A stretch of DNA of 64,000 nucleotides from Golubevia sp. BC0850 (Eukaryota; Basidiomycota; Exobasidiomycetes; Golubeviales; Golubeviaceae). The notes under the pieces are model-generated. The model did no database searches, had not been told where the DNA came from, and saw only the letters and a program-made list of their open reading frames with translations. Shown here piece by piece: positions 11,495 to 22,434 of this stretch. Position 1 is the first letter of the stretch, and the number at the start of each line of letters is the position of its first letter. The stretch spans positions 310,001-374,000 of the forward strand of contig JAAVVG010000021.1 in NCBI GenBank assembly GCA_012976225.1, given 5' to 3'. The translations under genes were made by a program, and so were the position numbers.

Positions 11495-13920
11495 ATGAAT
11501 TTAGAACCAACTCAGATTCAGCAAACCGATCCAGAAACAACACAACAAACGCAATCATCTCAGACAGAATCAACCCAGACGCTGACGCATCAAGAAGTGG
11601 ATGGTGAGCAGAGCAGAGCAGCAACACTTTTGAATTTTCGATTGACAGATTCTCCTCCTTTCTTCCTGCTTTGAATTCTTTCTCAGAATTAAATCAACGA
11701 CTGTCTCAATTGGCGAAATCAGATTTCCTATCTAAACCGTCAGTTGTAAACGCAAAGCTCTCTTCTTCCTTCTTTTGCTTATCTCGAGTTGGCTCATCTT
11801 TTGCCCTCTTACCTTCTCTTCCTCTTTGGGTCGACATTGACAGTGAAGAATGGCCATCTTTAAGAAAGTACATTCAATCCAAACTCAAATCGAACCTTTC
11901 AAGTTTCCCATCCAAACCGATTGCCAAACTCCATCCTCAAGCAAATTCAATTCCACCTCCTTCAACTTCAAATGGCACTGAAAAATCTGTAAAAGATTCA
12001 ACTAATTCAATTCCAAGATCTGAAGTTTCTCTGAATGACAGATTCGTTTCTTCAAATGAGAACTCAGCAGTTCCATCTTCCTCTTCTCCTTCTGCTCCAG
12101 AACTACCTTCAACTTCATCTTCAGATGTAACTTCCACTTCAACAGAAGGATCAACAGAAGGATCAACTCAAGTAAAAGTGGAAGAAGCTCCTTTGAACCC
12201 CTCGAATCCATCAACGACCTTTCATATTCCAGGTTTGGCCCCAATTGAATCTTCAATGTTTTTTCCTTCAAAGAGACAACCTGGACCTGAACTCTTTGGA
12301 ATGTGGTCGAAAGGTAGTGATGAAAATCAGTTGAAGGAAGAAGTTGATAGGCTTTGTGGGGCTTTGGATGGGTTTGAGAGGTGAGTTGAAGAGAGGAGAG
12401 CAAGAGTTGAGAAAAGGATGCTCTGAGAGGAGAAGAGGCTGGTTTCCAAAGATGAATGGGCTAGACAGATTTCGATTCAAGGCTTGGTCTCAACTTCTTC
12501 AGACCAAGTTGAGGAGAGAGATTTGGACCTGGTTGAGACAAGCCCAAAGAGGAGGGTGGCAAATCTTGAGAGCCCTCAAGTGTTCCAAGCTCCTTCATGC
12601 TCCCGTATTTCGCTCGCATACACCTACCTGGATCTTAAAAAACAGATCTCGCTTATGTCGGTTGTCAGATGTGTCGCTGACGCTTCTCTCTCCTACCTGC
12701 TCCCTCCCCTCAGTGCTCCTCCCTTCACAATCCAAAGATTATCCGAATTAATCCTTCAACCAACACTCTATCATACTCCCACAAAATACCTATCAGCAAT
12801 CCGCAGAGTTTTATCAGTAACAGCAGAAAGAGATTCTTTCCCAATTTTAGACAAGTCTTCAACAATAGATGAGACAGCTCCTTTAGATTTAAACGTAAAC
12901 GTCAATGGGATTTTGAATTCAGCTATCAATGGCGATGGAAGCTCACCTGCTTTTCATCCTAATAGTTTGTTTCAATCTACTAGTGGAGGAATTGGAACTT
13001 CAAGTGGAACTGTTAGACCAAATGGAAATTCAATTGGTGGATCAAGTCCTAGAACTCCTTATGCTAGGAATAATGAACCTATCTTTAGCCCAATTCCTTT
13101 CTTGATTAAAGATCATTTGGAAACCTCTTCTAGTCAGAATGGGGATGTGAATGAAATTCCTAAAATGGAATTGGGAGAAAGTGAAACGGGAATGAATAGT
13201 AGTGGGGATTCAGCTGGGGAAGTTCAGGAATTGTTGAAACAGGTTAAAGAAGATGGTTCGGAAAAGGAAGTTGAAAAGGATGTTGAAATGAAAGATGGAG
13301 AAGCTTCTTCCAATGTGGAAACTCAAGATTCTAAATCAAATGTGAAAGCTGAGATCGAGACCTCGAATTCAACAGTCACTCCAAATCCGACTTCTCAAGT
13401 TGTCCCTTCCACTTCTACAGCTGATCTACCTAACGTTCCTACTTCAATTCCGCTAGGTGTGCCTCTTGGAAGAGTGGATGAGCTGGATGATTTACCTTCA
13501 AGTTCTACTGTTGCCTCAACCTCTTCAAGTACAGTTGCTCAAGCAACTTCAAACGGAGATTCAGAAACGTCTTCCTCTGATCCTACTTCCAAACCAATCT
13601 CACCCACTAATCGGGGTCGATTGAGCTCTGATTCAGAAATGAGACCTATTAGTTCTACAACTACTGTTTCAGCGACAGGTACAAATGAGAATGGAAATCA
13701 AGTTCAACATGGAGATGATGAAAGACAAATCAAGAGGATTAGAAGTGATAGGAATTTGAGGAGAAGAAGTGGAGAGAAGGAAAAAGAAAAGGAGAAAGGA
13801 AAGGAAGAAGAGAAGTCAAGTGATGAGATCTCGAAGACTGAGACCTCCAGTCAGAAGGCAGATGACAAAGGTAAAGATATCAAAGTAGATGATCAGAAGG
13901 AAGTTGAAGCTTCAAATTGA
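11495..13920 (+). CDS. psy4: Protein phosphatase 4 regulatory subunit 2
   Basis: PPP4R2 family regulatory subunit (yeast Psy4) of the PP4 phosphatase. The complex dephosphorylates DNA-damage checkpoint targets such as gamma-H2A and Rad53 in the nucleus. Exons: 11495-11603, 11687-12380 and 12438-13920, about 761 residues. Motifs seen: WPSLRKYIQSKL near the N terminus, then EVDRLCGALDGFER across intron 2, and the family signature PPFTIQRLSELI...YHTPTKYLSAIRRVLSVT. The family's usual ~400 residues are extended by a long Ser/Thr/Glu-rich, disordered tail ending in a Lys/Glu-rich stretch near 13760-13900, a typical acidic/basic PP4R2 tail. Intron 2 is only 57 nt and unusually purine-rich, ending GAAGAG instead of a pyrimidine tract plus CAG. 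Confident in family, good confidence in exons. Confidence 0.87.
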
Positions 13921-14825
13921 TTGAGATTCAGAATAGGAAGGAAGAACTAAACGGGAACGTCGAAGTTGAGGGGAAGGAAAAAGATGCGATGGACATATCC
14001 TGAAGAGCGTCAAGTGAGAATAGAATCTGAAAATCGAGGGATGGGAAATTGATAGGAGAAGATACGTTGATACCCAATGCTTGGGCTGTAATTTTCCACA
14101 TGTAAAAGTAGAAAGAAACGCAATTGCAAAAATTTCTTGACCAATGGTGGTCTCAGTTGAGAGTGAGACAACAATCTGAGAAAAGGATGATCTTGAACTC
14201 CTTCATTTTGATTTACTTCTCCCGGAGCTGTCGAGAAAGACTTTGCTTGAGTTCACGAAGTGCTTGTCCTCATTCCTGCAACCTTGGACGATCGCTCTCG
14301 TTCTCACCGAAACAGATTCCTATAGTATGTGTCCAGTGCCGTACATATCAGAATCAGAAATCAAAAAGCTAGCACGATGTGGACTTGAAGAGGGGCGACA
14401 GCGCGACATCAAGACGACCAGGACTTCGATCTGCTGTAAACTTGAATTATTTGTTCATCAATTGCGGGTAACGTATCTATGCTAGAAATCAAAACAAGGA
14501 GAAGTGGTCGTTGAAACGCGAAACATGAAAGTGAAGACGAGGGGAGGTTGCGAGCAGAGAACTTGTTGACAGGGAAATGGGAAAAGACTTGACTGAGACG
14601 TGAAAATATAGTAAGGTGAGGGTCGGAGTGAGAAACAACAAAAAGTGGGAAGGATCAATAATAGTAGCGTAGTAATACAAAAATGTGAAAGAACTTGAGG
14701 GGAGTGGGTTGACTAATCATTAAACTGAACTTTGAAATTTCTCTCTTCTTGCATCTTTAGATTCTATCGAGCTTAACTCATTTTCAGATTGCATTGTAAG
14801 AGAAGGAACCGGTTTGAGAATCTAT
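13921..14825. other. Convergent intergenic region, no gene seen
   Basis: About 900 bp between the convergent PP4R2 and DUF2156 genes. Short open frames here show no recognisable motif or splice structure. I take it as two 3' UTRs and spacer. Confidence 0.45.
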
Positions 14826-16617
14826 CTATTCGGATCCATCGGACTCATGGTATTCGAGCTCGAAGTCGTCAGCCTTGGATTTGAGAGCATTGACGATGGC
14901 ACCGATACCTTTTTTACCCATGCCCTGTTGAGAAAGTTATCGAGAAAAAGGAGAACGAAAAAAATGTGAGAAGGAGAGAGAATCAGTTCCCGATCAAAGA
15001 ACCCTTTTGTTTGTTCTGTGACCCCTTGTTCCGAACCAGATTCTCCATTCATTCACTCACGTTCTTGGGATAAGCAATGTAGACTCTTCTACCGGTAGCA
15101 TTGAACTTGGTTCTAAACTCAGATTTTGAACCAAGATGGAAAACGTTTGAGACGGCTTCGAAAGTCTTACTTAAAGGGACGATTTTCCAAGAAGAAATGT
15201 GGCTCTTAGGTTTGAGTTCAGCTCTTGAGATACCAAAGGTCAAATGATGAGCGTCTTCTTTATGTAAAGTTTCCAAGACGTGTTCGACTAAATCTTCTGA
15301 AGTCCCTTTTGGAGCATTTGGGAATTCGAGTAACCATTTGAGGACCGAAGTTTCTTTGGTCTTAGCCAAGACCAACATTCCAACCAACTCTTCTTCTCCG
15401 TCAGGTTTCTTAACTTGAGCCCAAAAGAACCTTCTATGTTGACAGTCTCTCCAAGGTTCTACTCCTGAAACACTGATTTGAGCTCCCTTCTTTCCAGCTT
15501 CCCAAGCATCGATACCTTTATTGGCTTGATCTCTTAATCTTTCTTCAGGGTACTTGTAGCTATCTTCATGAATGTGAACTCCAGCTTTAGTTGCTTTGTT
15601 GATCTTGTTTCTGACTCTCTTGTCTAGCTTTGCGATATCTTCTGTTGTTGGATCGATAATATCCTCCTTTACGCATGAGATGGTTACCCAACCATGAGGA
15701 TCGGAAGAGAGGATTCCTTCCTGAAGAGGGGAAGGGAGGAGAAATTGAGAAGTGAGCAATTGCAATTCCGATGCGGATCGTAGCCTCCGGTAGTTGGTAT
15801 CGGAAACTCACCATAGTCTCAGTGATACAAGACCAAATCGGCTAGTGAGAATGAGGGGAGTCGAGAAAAGGGAGGAGCGAGCCGTCAGTGAATGGAGAGT
15901 CGAACCCGAAGGCATACATCGATCGACAAAGAGACGTTACTCACTTTCAATCCTTGCTTGCGAATGTCCTCTAACCATTTCTCAGTCACTACTGGAAAAT
16001 CACTGACTGGGCAGAGGGGCTGTGGAAACATTTAGAAAATGGAACAAGGGGGTTCAGAATTTCAACCTCATCTTGAATCGGTATGCACTGAATGAGAGGC
16101 GACGGTATGCAGCCTTTCTTGGGTTTTCGCCCCTCCGAAACAGGGTATAGGGACAGATTGAAGTACCAAGAGTATGGAACTTATTCCGCAAGACAATTGT
16201 ACATCTCTTCTCTGAGCATGAGCTCTGCACTTCTCCACCTCTCCACCTCTCAAAAATCTCTTCTGAGCTTTCCAGCTCCTCTCTGATCCCTCGAGTGTCC
16301 TTCTTCTGAGATCCCAACAGTTTCAATTCTTTCCTAGCTCTTCTATCTCTGACTCTATGACTCACCTCTCCCCAAGCGATAGCTCTTCCATCTTGCACCA
16401 AGTAACCAATTGCTGCTCCTTTTCCTGGAACATGCTCTTGACTGGAATTCATTTCCATAACTACCTTTTCATTGGGATTTTCTCTGAAGACTTGATACTG
16501 TGGCTCTACCCAAGGAGTACTTGAAGCTGATCCATATAGCTCAAGCAAGATTGGAAGATCTGGATGAGCTTTCAAGTTACCAGTACCAGGTTCAGCTGGG
16601 ATGTGAGTAATAGCCAT
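14826..16617 (-). CDS. Freestanding DUF2156 (LPG-synthase-like) protein
   Basis: DUF2156 proteins have a double GNAT fold and move an amino acid from aminoacyl-tRNA to a lipid. Bacterial members are lysyl-/alanyl-phosphatidylglycerol synthases. In fungi, ErdS (fused to Asp-tRNA synthetase) and ErgS (freestanding) make steryl amino acids. Seen here: the first GNAT-like half with AIGYLVQDGRAIAWGEVSHR; a second half with DPHGWVTIS, then VRNKINKATKAGVHIHE, typical of the basic helix in this family; and a C-terminal RRVYIAYPKN-GMGKKGIGAIVNAL. No synthetase domain is attached. Start ATG at 16617; exons about 16617-16255, 16018-15945, 15724-15061 and 14930-14826, all with GTGAGT-like donors. A TATA-like element and two heat-shock elements lie upstream. 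Family likely; amino acid and lipid unknown. Confidence 0.66.
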
Positions 16618-16708
16618 TTGAAATCGATTTGTTGAAAGCTAAAAAGTGAAGAAGTTTGGAAGAAAGAGTTGAGAGGAGAAACAAATTCAGAGGAAAAGAA
16701 ATTCTTTC

Positions 16709-16718
16709 CTTTATAAAA
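16709..16718 (-). promoter_or_regulatory. TATA-like box of the DUF2156 gene
   Basis: TTTTATAAAG on the minus strand, about 95 bp upstream of the start codon at 16617. Position and sequence fit a TATA element. Confidence 0.5.
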
Positions 16719-16964
16719 TGCGCTTTCGGATGCGTTCCCGTTTTGAGTCTCCACTTGCAAAAACTGCATTCGCGGTGATGTTACTTCTTCTGGATCGTTA
16801 CCTCCGTTGCCATCAAAAACCCGATTTGAATCTCCTTCAATTCAGGGCATCAGTCACAATTCAGACCGAGATGACGTAGAGGTGACGTTCTTTGATTTTT
16901 TTTCTTCCACCTCGACCCACGGTCCACGGGTCGAACCTTCCTCTAACTCCCCATGACATCGAAG

Positions 16965-16997
16965 TTCTGGAACGTTCCTTTCGTTCTGGAACGTTCC
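16965..16997 (-). promoter_or_regulatory. Two tandem heat-shock elements
   Basis: The 14-base block TTCTGGAACGTTCC occurs twice, 19 bp apart (16965-16978 and 16984-16997). Each is a perfect three-unit TTC-nn-GAA-nn-TTC site for heat-shock factor. They lie ~350 bp upstream of the DUF2156 start and ~330 bp past the G6PD stop, so the DUF2156 promoter is the natural target. Confidence 0.7.
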
Positions 16998-17208
16998 TTT
17001 TCATCCTTGAACGCTTGGACAGGAAGGTGTCTTTTCAATCAAGAGAATCGGTAACGAGGGGGTTTCTATTCTAAATAATTCTTTGTATTGACTTGGAGAC
17101 GGAGAAAGAGAAACTAAGAAAATCGATTTTATCGTCAAAGCTTCTGGATTGTATTTGTTTGCTCATTACAGGAAGAGAGAGTCTCGGAGACAAATTGAGA
17201 GAAGATGA

Positions 17209-17218
17209 AAGAGAGAGA

Positions 17219-17274
<56 letters not shown>
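17209..17274. repeat. (GA)n microsatellite
   Basis: About 30 GA units, with one GGG interruption at 17221-17223. It lies ~55-120 bp downstream of the G6PD stop codon and so is probably transcribed as (UC)n in its 3' UTR or lies in the terminator. Confidence 0.95.
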
Positions 17275-17278
<4 letters not shown>

Positions 17279-17327
17279 CTCTTGCGAAAGGGGAGAGGGG
17301 GCAGAGGGAAGAGAGAGATTGGATTCT

Positions 17328-20027
17328 TCACATCTTTCCTGAAACCTTAGCTACGTTGGTCTTTGGCCATTCGTAAGTGTCGTTGCTGAAAAGCAAAGTG
17401 AAAGAAGAAGGGAGGAAGAAGATCAGAAAGAAGTCCTGGGCTCATTTCACAATCGTCTACTCTTCTCACTTCCTTCGGTACTCACTTCCTCTTGTAACCA
17501 TACTTTCCAACAAACTCATCCAATTCCTTAGGTCCTCTACTTCCATAAGCATAACTCTTATTCTTAATCTTTCCTTCATCAATAGCATGTAAGATCGGAG
17601 TGAAAATCTTCCAACTGACGTCTAATTCATCATCCCTTACGAAGTTTGAGTGATCTCCATTAAGAGCATCCAAGATCAGAGCTTCATAAGCTTCTGGGAT
17701 TCTAGCATCACTAAACCTTTCTTTGTAAGTCAAATCTAAATCGGTTGATAGAGAAGACATACCTAGACCTGGAGTTTTAGCATTTACCTTGAGGTAAACA
17801 GCTTCATTTGGTTGAATACGAACCACTAGCTCGTTACGTGGGATTGGGTTTGGGAAAATCGAAGAGGCCACATCTTTGTATTGAACGCGGATTTCGACTT
17901 TGGCTTCGTCGAGAGCTGGAGGATGAGAAGAAAGAGAGAATTCGCAATCAGTAAAAAAAATCGAAGGGCGTGGTCAGATTCTAACATTTTCCCATCATTG
18001 GACATTTCCACAGTTCCTTTTCTCCAAGCCAGCTCTCTCACACTCTCTATCTGTGCTTTATAACATATTCTATCTCTCTCATTCATACTGACCTTTTCCA
18101 GCCTTCAAAATGAAAGGCACACCCTTCCATCTTTCCGAGTTAACCCAAAGAGTCAAAGCTGCAAAAGTTGGACAGTTTGAATCTTTTGGTACAGTATCAT
18201 CATCTTTGTAACCTGGTTTGTCACCTGAAGCAGCATATTGACCAATCAAAACGTCTTCTTCCTTAATGGGAGAAACGTCTTTCAAGACAGCAACTTTAGC
18301 ATCACGAATAGCTTCCGCCGAGAAAGATTCTGGACGTTCCATTGCTAGAAGAGAGAGGACTTGAGAAAGATCTGAAAAAGAAGGGTCGCAAGGAAGGAAT
18401 CAAGATCACGAAGTTCAGTTGTCTCGTTTCACTCCACTTGTTGATTTCTATCTTGCTCCTCTGTCTCGAGATAAGGAGATAAGAGCCCATGTCTACAGAC
18501 CAGAAGTTTCAAACTACTTCCCGCTTTTTGGTCTCTCATCTAAAACTCACGATTCTGTTGGATATCTCTAATGATACCGAACTCATCGAAATATCCACCT
18601 CTACCTTCCGTTCCAAATGGTTCTTTGAAAGTGATTTGAACATTGTCTACCATTCTGTTGTTCAATCCTGCATCTACGATTGGGTTTCCGAACCTCATAA
18701 TAAGTAGGTTCTTCACCATTTCCTTTCCTAAGTAGTGATCGATACCTGTTCAAGCAAAGGCATTTTTGGAGGGCAGAGAAGAGACGAGAAAGGAAGAGAG
18801 GGAGAGAAAGAGGAATGAGAAGAATTATATCAGTAAGAAGATTGGGACGTGAGAGAAGGAAGAAGGAGGAAGAAGAGAAAGAGAGAAGCATACGGCGTTA
18901 GCGGGAAGAGGGAAGGAATCTTCCCGATTGCGATCGGAGCAAGGTCCGTTTTCGATTCCCTGTCGAGAAAATCTTGAATGTGGGAATGTTTCCAACTAGA
19001 TTGGTAGTATCAAGTCTCTTCTCAACAGCTCTTCGAGCGATGCAGCTGCACTTCATCTCTAGAGCGGAAGGTTAGGGAGGGATAGAACGAAGCACCCTTT
19101 GATCACCTTCCATTGTTCTCTCACTCGCGTATAGCCTGTCTTCTTCACTATTAGGAACTTTCCCGTACAGTCCCCTGATTTTGTTCAATCTTGATCACAG
19201 AACCACCTGAAGAGGGAGAGAGAGCCTTCTCCAACTGATACTCACGGAAAGTTTCCTCCTCCTTCCAAAGAGGTTTCAATTTCCCCATCATATCTCTACT
19301 GCTTTCCAAATCTTTACCGAAAGGTTTCTCAATTACAATTCTGTTGTTACCATTTTCAGCATAACAGTTCTTCTTGAGACCTTCAGCAACGACTGTAAAG
19401 ACATTTGGAGGTAATGCCATGTAGAACAACCTGTTATTTTCCTTTGAATCCTTCCTCTCCTTCTCTAGAGTTTCAATTTCCTTGTTTAAATTTTGGAAAG
19501 CTGAATCTTCATCATAAGCACCTGGAACGTAGGTACAAGCTGAAAGGAATTTGCTTTTGGCAGAAGATGAATCCGATTCAGAGGATTTGAAATGTTCTGA
19601 GATCTTGGAATGGAAGGTCTCTAAGTCCATCTTTGTACGAGCATAACCGATGATTTTCGTGTTCTTTGGTAAAAGATCTAATCTGAAAAGGTTGAAAAGG
19701 GCTGGATAGGTCTGGGAGAAGTGAGAAGAGAGGGAGAGGAAGGGTGAGGACGAGCTTGGGTGGAGGGGGTCAGTGAGATGGAAGGATTGTCAAGATGCTA
19801 ACCTTCTTTTTGGCCAGATCACCAGATGCACCGAGTACTGAATGAATTGATAGTTAGAGTGGACATGTTCATAGAAGGAAGTGAAAGAGGATAGGTGAGA
19901 AGTTGATCGGATTGAAGGACGTAAGCTGATTAGAGAACAGACAGAAGTGGGTGGAAGGGAAGAGATTTCACTTACCAACGATGATAGTATCACCTTCAAG
20001 TGTGGCAGCTCCAGATCCAGATGGCAT
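17328..20027 (-). CDS. ZWF1: Glucose-6-phosphate dehydrogenase
   Basis: Oxidises glucose-6-phosphate with NADP+, the first and rate-limiting step of the oxidative pentose-phosphate pathway in the cytosol. Seen in order: the NADP-binding [12 protein letters not shown] (split between a short first exon and a ~33-nt microexon), the TYPALF segment, [11 protein letters not shown], the active-site RIDHYLGKE created by splicing (19246 joined to 18745), [40 protein letters not shown], and a C terminus [11 protein letters not shown]. At least seven exons; first 20027-19977, last about 17387-17328. The intron between 19245 and 18746 is about 500 nt, much longer than any other here. Divergent from the proteasome gene (520 bp apart). 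Very confident in identity, fair on all exon ends. Confidence 0.93.
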
Positions 20028-20547
20028 TTTACTTGTTGATTTAGTTGTTGAAGTTGTTGAGCAGAGTGAGGTGAAAGAAGAAGAGATACTTTCGAGTTGA
20101 TTCATCAGGAAGAGATTTCGAGTCGCGGCTCCAGTTGTTCCTTGTCGACTCCACCCCTCTTAATACTCTTCTTCTAATTCCTATGACCGTACACCCGGCT
20201 CGTATGAGCATTTACCGTTTAATCTATCGTTCATCTAGTCAACCAATGACCCACCGCCTTCTCTGGAGTTTCTCATCCTTTCGATCGATCTCTATCGTCT
20301 GTCCTATCCCTGTTCTGGAGGATGATCCCCGTCCGTCTACCGAACTTTATATCTCCTTCCTTGCATCATTTTTGAATTTATTTCTTGACACAAGCTAATC
20401 GTCTCCAAATCAAAGTCAAAATAAAATTCCAAACCTCTGCACAAAGAGAAGAGTGAGAACTTGTGTGCAGAGCTCAGCTCTATGAGCACCACCTCTTGAT
20501 CGGGCCACCTAATCTTGCCTCCCACCCCATCATCAATTCGATTCAAT

Positions 20548-21837
20548 ATGGCTCACATGGCACTCTCACATTCTCCTTTCTCCTCAAGACCTGGACCATC
20601 TCATTCTGAAACCCATTCCTCAGTAGCACCAACCAGTGGAACGATCGGTCATCAATTCTCGCCTTACACTGAAAATGGTGGTTCAATCTTAGCAATCGCA
20701 GGTTCAGATTTCTGTGTGATTGCAGGTGATACTCGTATGTCTGAAGGTTATAACATTCAAACCAGATATAAACCAAAGGTGAGTTAGTGACAGGTGTTAT
20801 GTAGATCTATCTCCATTCCAGAACCAACTCAAGGTGATTAACCTCTTCCCATTTCTCTCCCTTCTACTTCCCTTTTCCTCCTTCCCAGGTATTCCGTCTA
20901 ACAGATCAAGCAACTCTAGCAACCAACGGTTTCTCAGCAGATGCGGAGGCCCTAGTCTTACGTATTCGTCAAAGATTAGAATGGTATCGTCATGCTCATA
21001 ATAGATCTATGCCTTTACATTCCATTGCTAGAATGATTTCTACCATCCTTTATAGTAAGAGATTCTTCCCTTATTACGTTTATAACATTTTGGGAGGAGT
21101 GGATGAACAGGGTAAGGGTGGAGTCTATTCTTTCGATCCAGTGGGAAGTTATGAGAGAGAGTTTTGTAGAGCTGCGGGTGCGGCTCAGAGTTTGTTGCAA
21201 CCGTTCTTGGATAGTCAGGTTAGTTCATTTGGATTCAGAAGAGGTGGAAAGGGGGAAGAGAGGGAGAGGGAGGGGAGATGGAGATTGGTGATCGAGAGGA
21301 GGAAGGTATGACTTTCGTTTCGAGAGGTCTCTTCTTTGATACGATGCAATAGAGTTCAAAGAAAGTAAGCTTGATTCAAAAAAAAATACAAAGCAAGGCA
21401 GCAAGAGAGTTATAAATTTTCAATCCCTCAGCCTTATCGTTCCTCTCCATCATCCCTCCTCCTTGCCATTCACTGACCCCTCTTTCCCTCTTTCTCTACA
21501 ATCTCAGGTCATGTTCAAAAACCAACATTCGACTCCAACCCATAAGGTCCCAACCCCAGGAACCATGTCCTTACCTCAAGTCCTTTCCATCGTTCAAGAT
21601 TCTTTCACTTCAGCCACAGAACGTCACATTGAAGTTGGAGATGGATTAGAAATGTTTGTGGTTAGAGTTCCAAAGACTAGTGCTCTAGCTGCTAAAATGG
21701 AGGCCCCAGTAGCTGGCAAGGCTAATGAGGTGGATTTAATTTCACAACCTTATGGTGCGGTGGAAGCTCTTGGAGGTGAAGATGGTGCTGTTGATGGAAG
21801 TTGTGTGGTTATTAGGAAGGAGTTGAAGAAAGACTAA
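20548..21837 (+). CDS. PRE7: 20S proteasome subunit beta-6
   Basis: Structural beta6 (yeast Pre7, human PSMB1) subunit of the 20S core; it is not one of the catalytic threonine subunits. Exons 20548-20778, 20889-21218 and 21508-21837 give 296 residues and join in frame at GTGAGT/CAG and GTTAGT/CAG sites. Hallmarks: FSPYTENGGSILAIAG, GDTRMSEGYNIQTR, ILYSKRFFPYYVYNILGG, and YSFDPVGSYERE. The N-terminal 30 residues are a Ser-rich propeptide-like extension, and a ~25-residue insert (AAKMEAPVAGKANEVD) near the C terminus is longer than in human. Nothing suggests a defect. Confidence 0.95.
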
Positions 21838-22434
21838 AAGCAAAGGGATTGGAGATGGGATGGGATGGAAAGTCGGGACGAGAAGGGGGAAGAAAAGGAA
21901 AGAGATCAATATGGGAAAGTGGATAAGAATTGAAGGACTCTTTAAAGCTCTGGTGTTTCTTTTGTACGTTAGGTTGAGGTGGAGAAGTAACAACAAGATT
22001 TAGAACATCACACACCTTTATATTCATGAGGTTGAGAAGTCCCCTGAAACAAAAAGGGGGTTCGAAAAGATGATTACTGCGTCTCGAGACTCACTTTTAC
22101 TCGTGACTCCTCCCTCCTCTGCTTGAGATTGGACGCCGTTTTAACTTTCAGGTCATACTCAAGAATGGTTCTCGAAGGATTTTTCAATTCTTCCAGAGCT
22201 GAGGTGACGAGGATCGATTCCGCCTCGAGCTGTCAAACCTTCTCTGCACGACTTGGACTCTGTGCGATCCTTCTCATGGGATTCTTTCGTCGACAAGACC
22301 GATTGATACCACAGGAACATGGGCGAGGTGGAAGAGCGGTCCGAGAGCTTTCTCAGGAGAGAATGAGCGTTGAGCGCTTGAGCTCCGCTATATGCCCTGG
22401 TCTTGCTTCGAGCCATTATCATCTTCTCATCAAG
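21838..22434. other. Intergenic region upstream of the Tag1-like gene
   Basis: About 600 bp between tandem plus-strand genes. The reading frame of the next gene stays open upstream to 22123, but that stretch lacks the composition of the mature protein, so I treat it as 5' leader and promoter. Confidence 0.4.

Noticed and set aside
13921-14485. Small open frames downstream of the PP4R2 gene
   Set aside because: No motif, no splice structure, and position fits 3' UTR and spacer.
17071-17350. Long Ser/Leu or Arg/Glu frames over the GA repeat
   Set aside because: They are translations of the (GA)n microsatellite and lie past the G6PD stop codon.
22123-22434. Upstream extension of the Tag1-like gene frame
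   Set aside because: The frame is open, but it has no signal or family motif and starts in a promoter-like region; the ATG at 22435 fits better.
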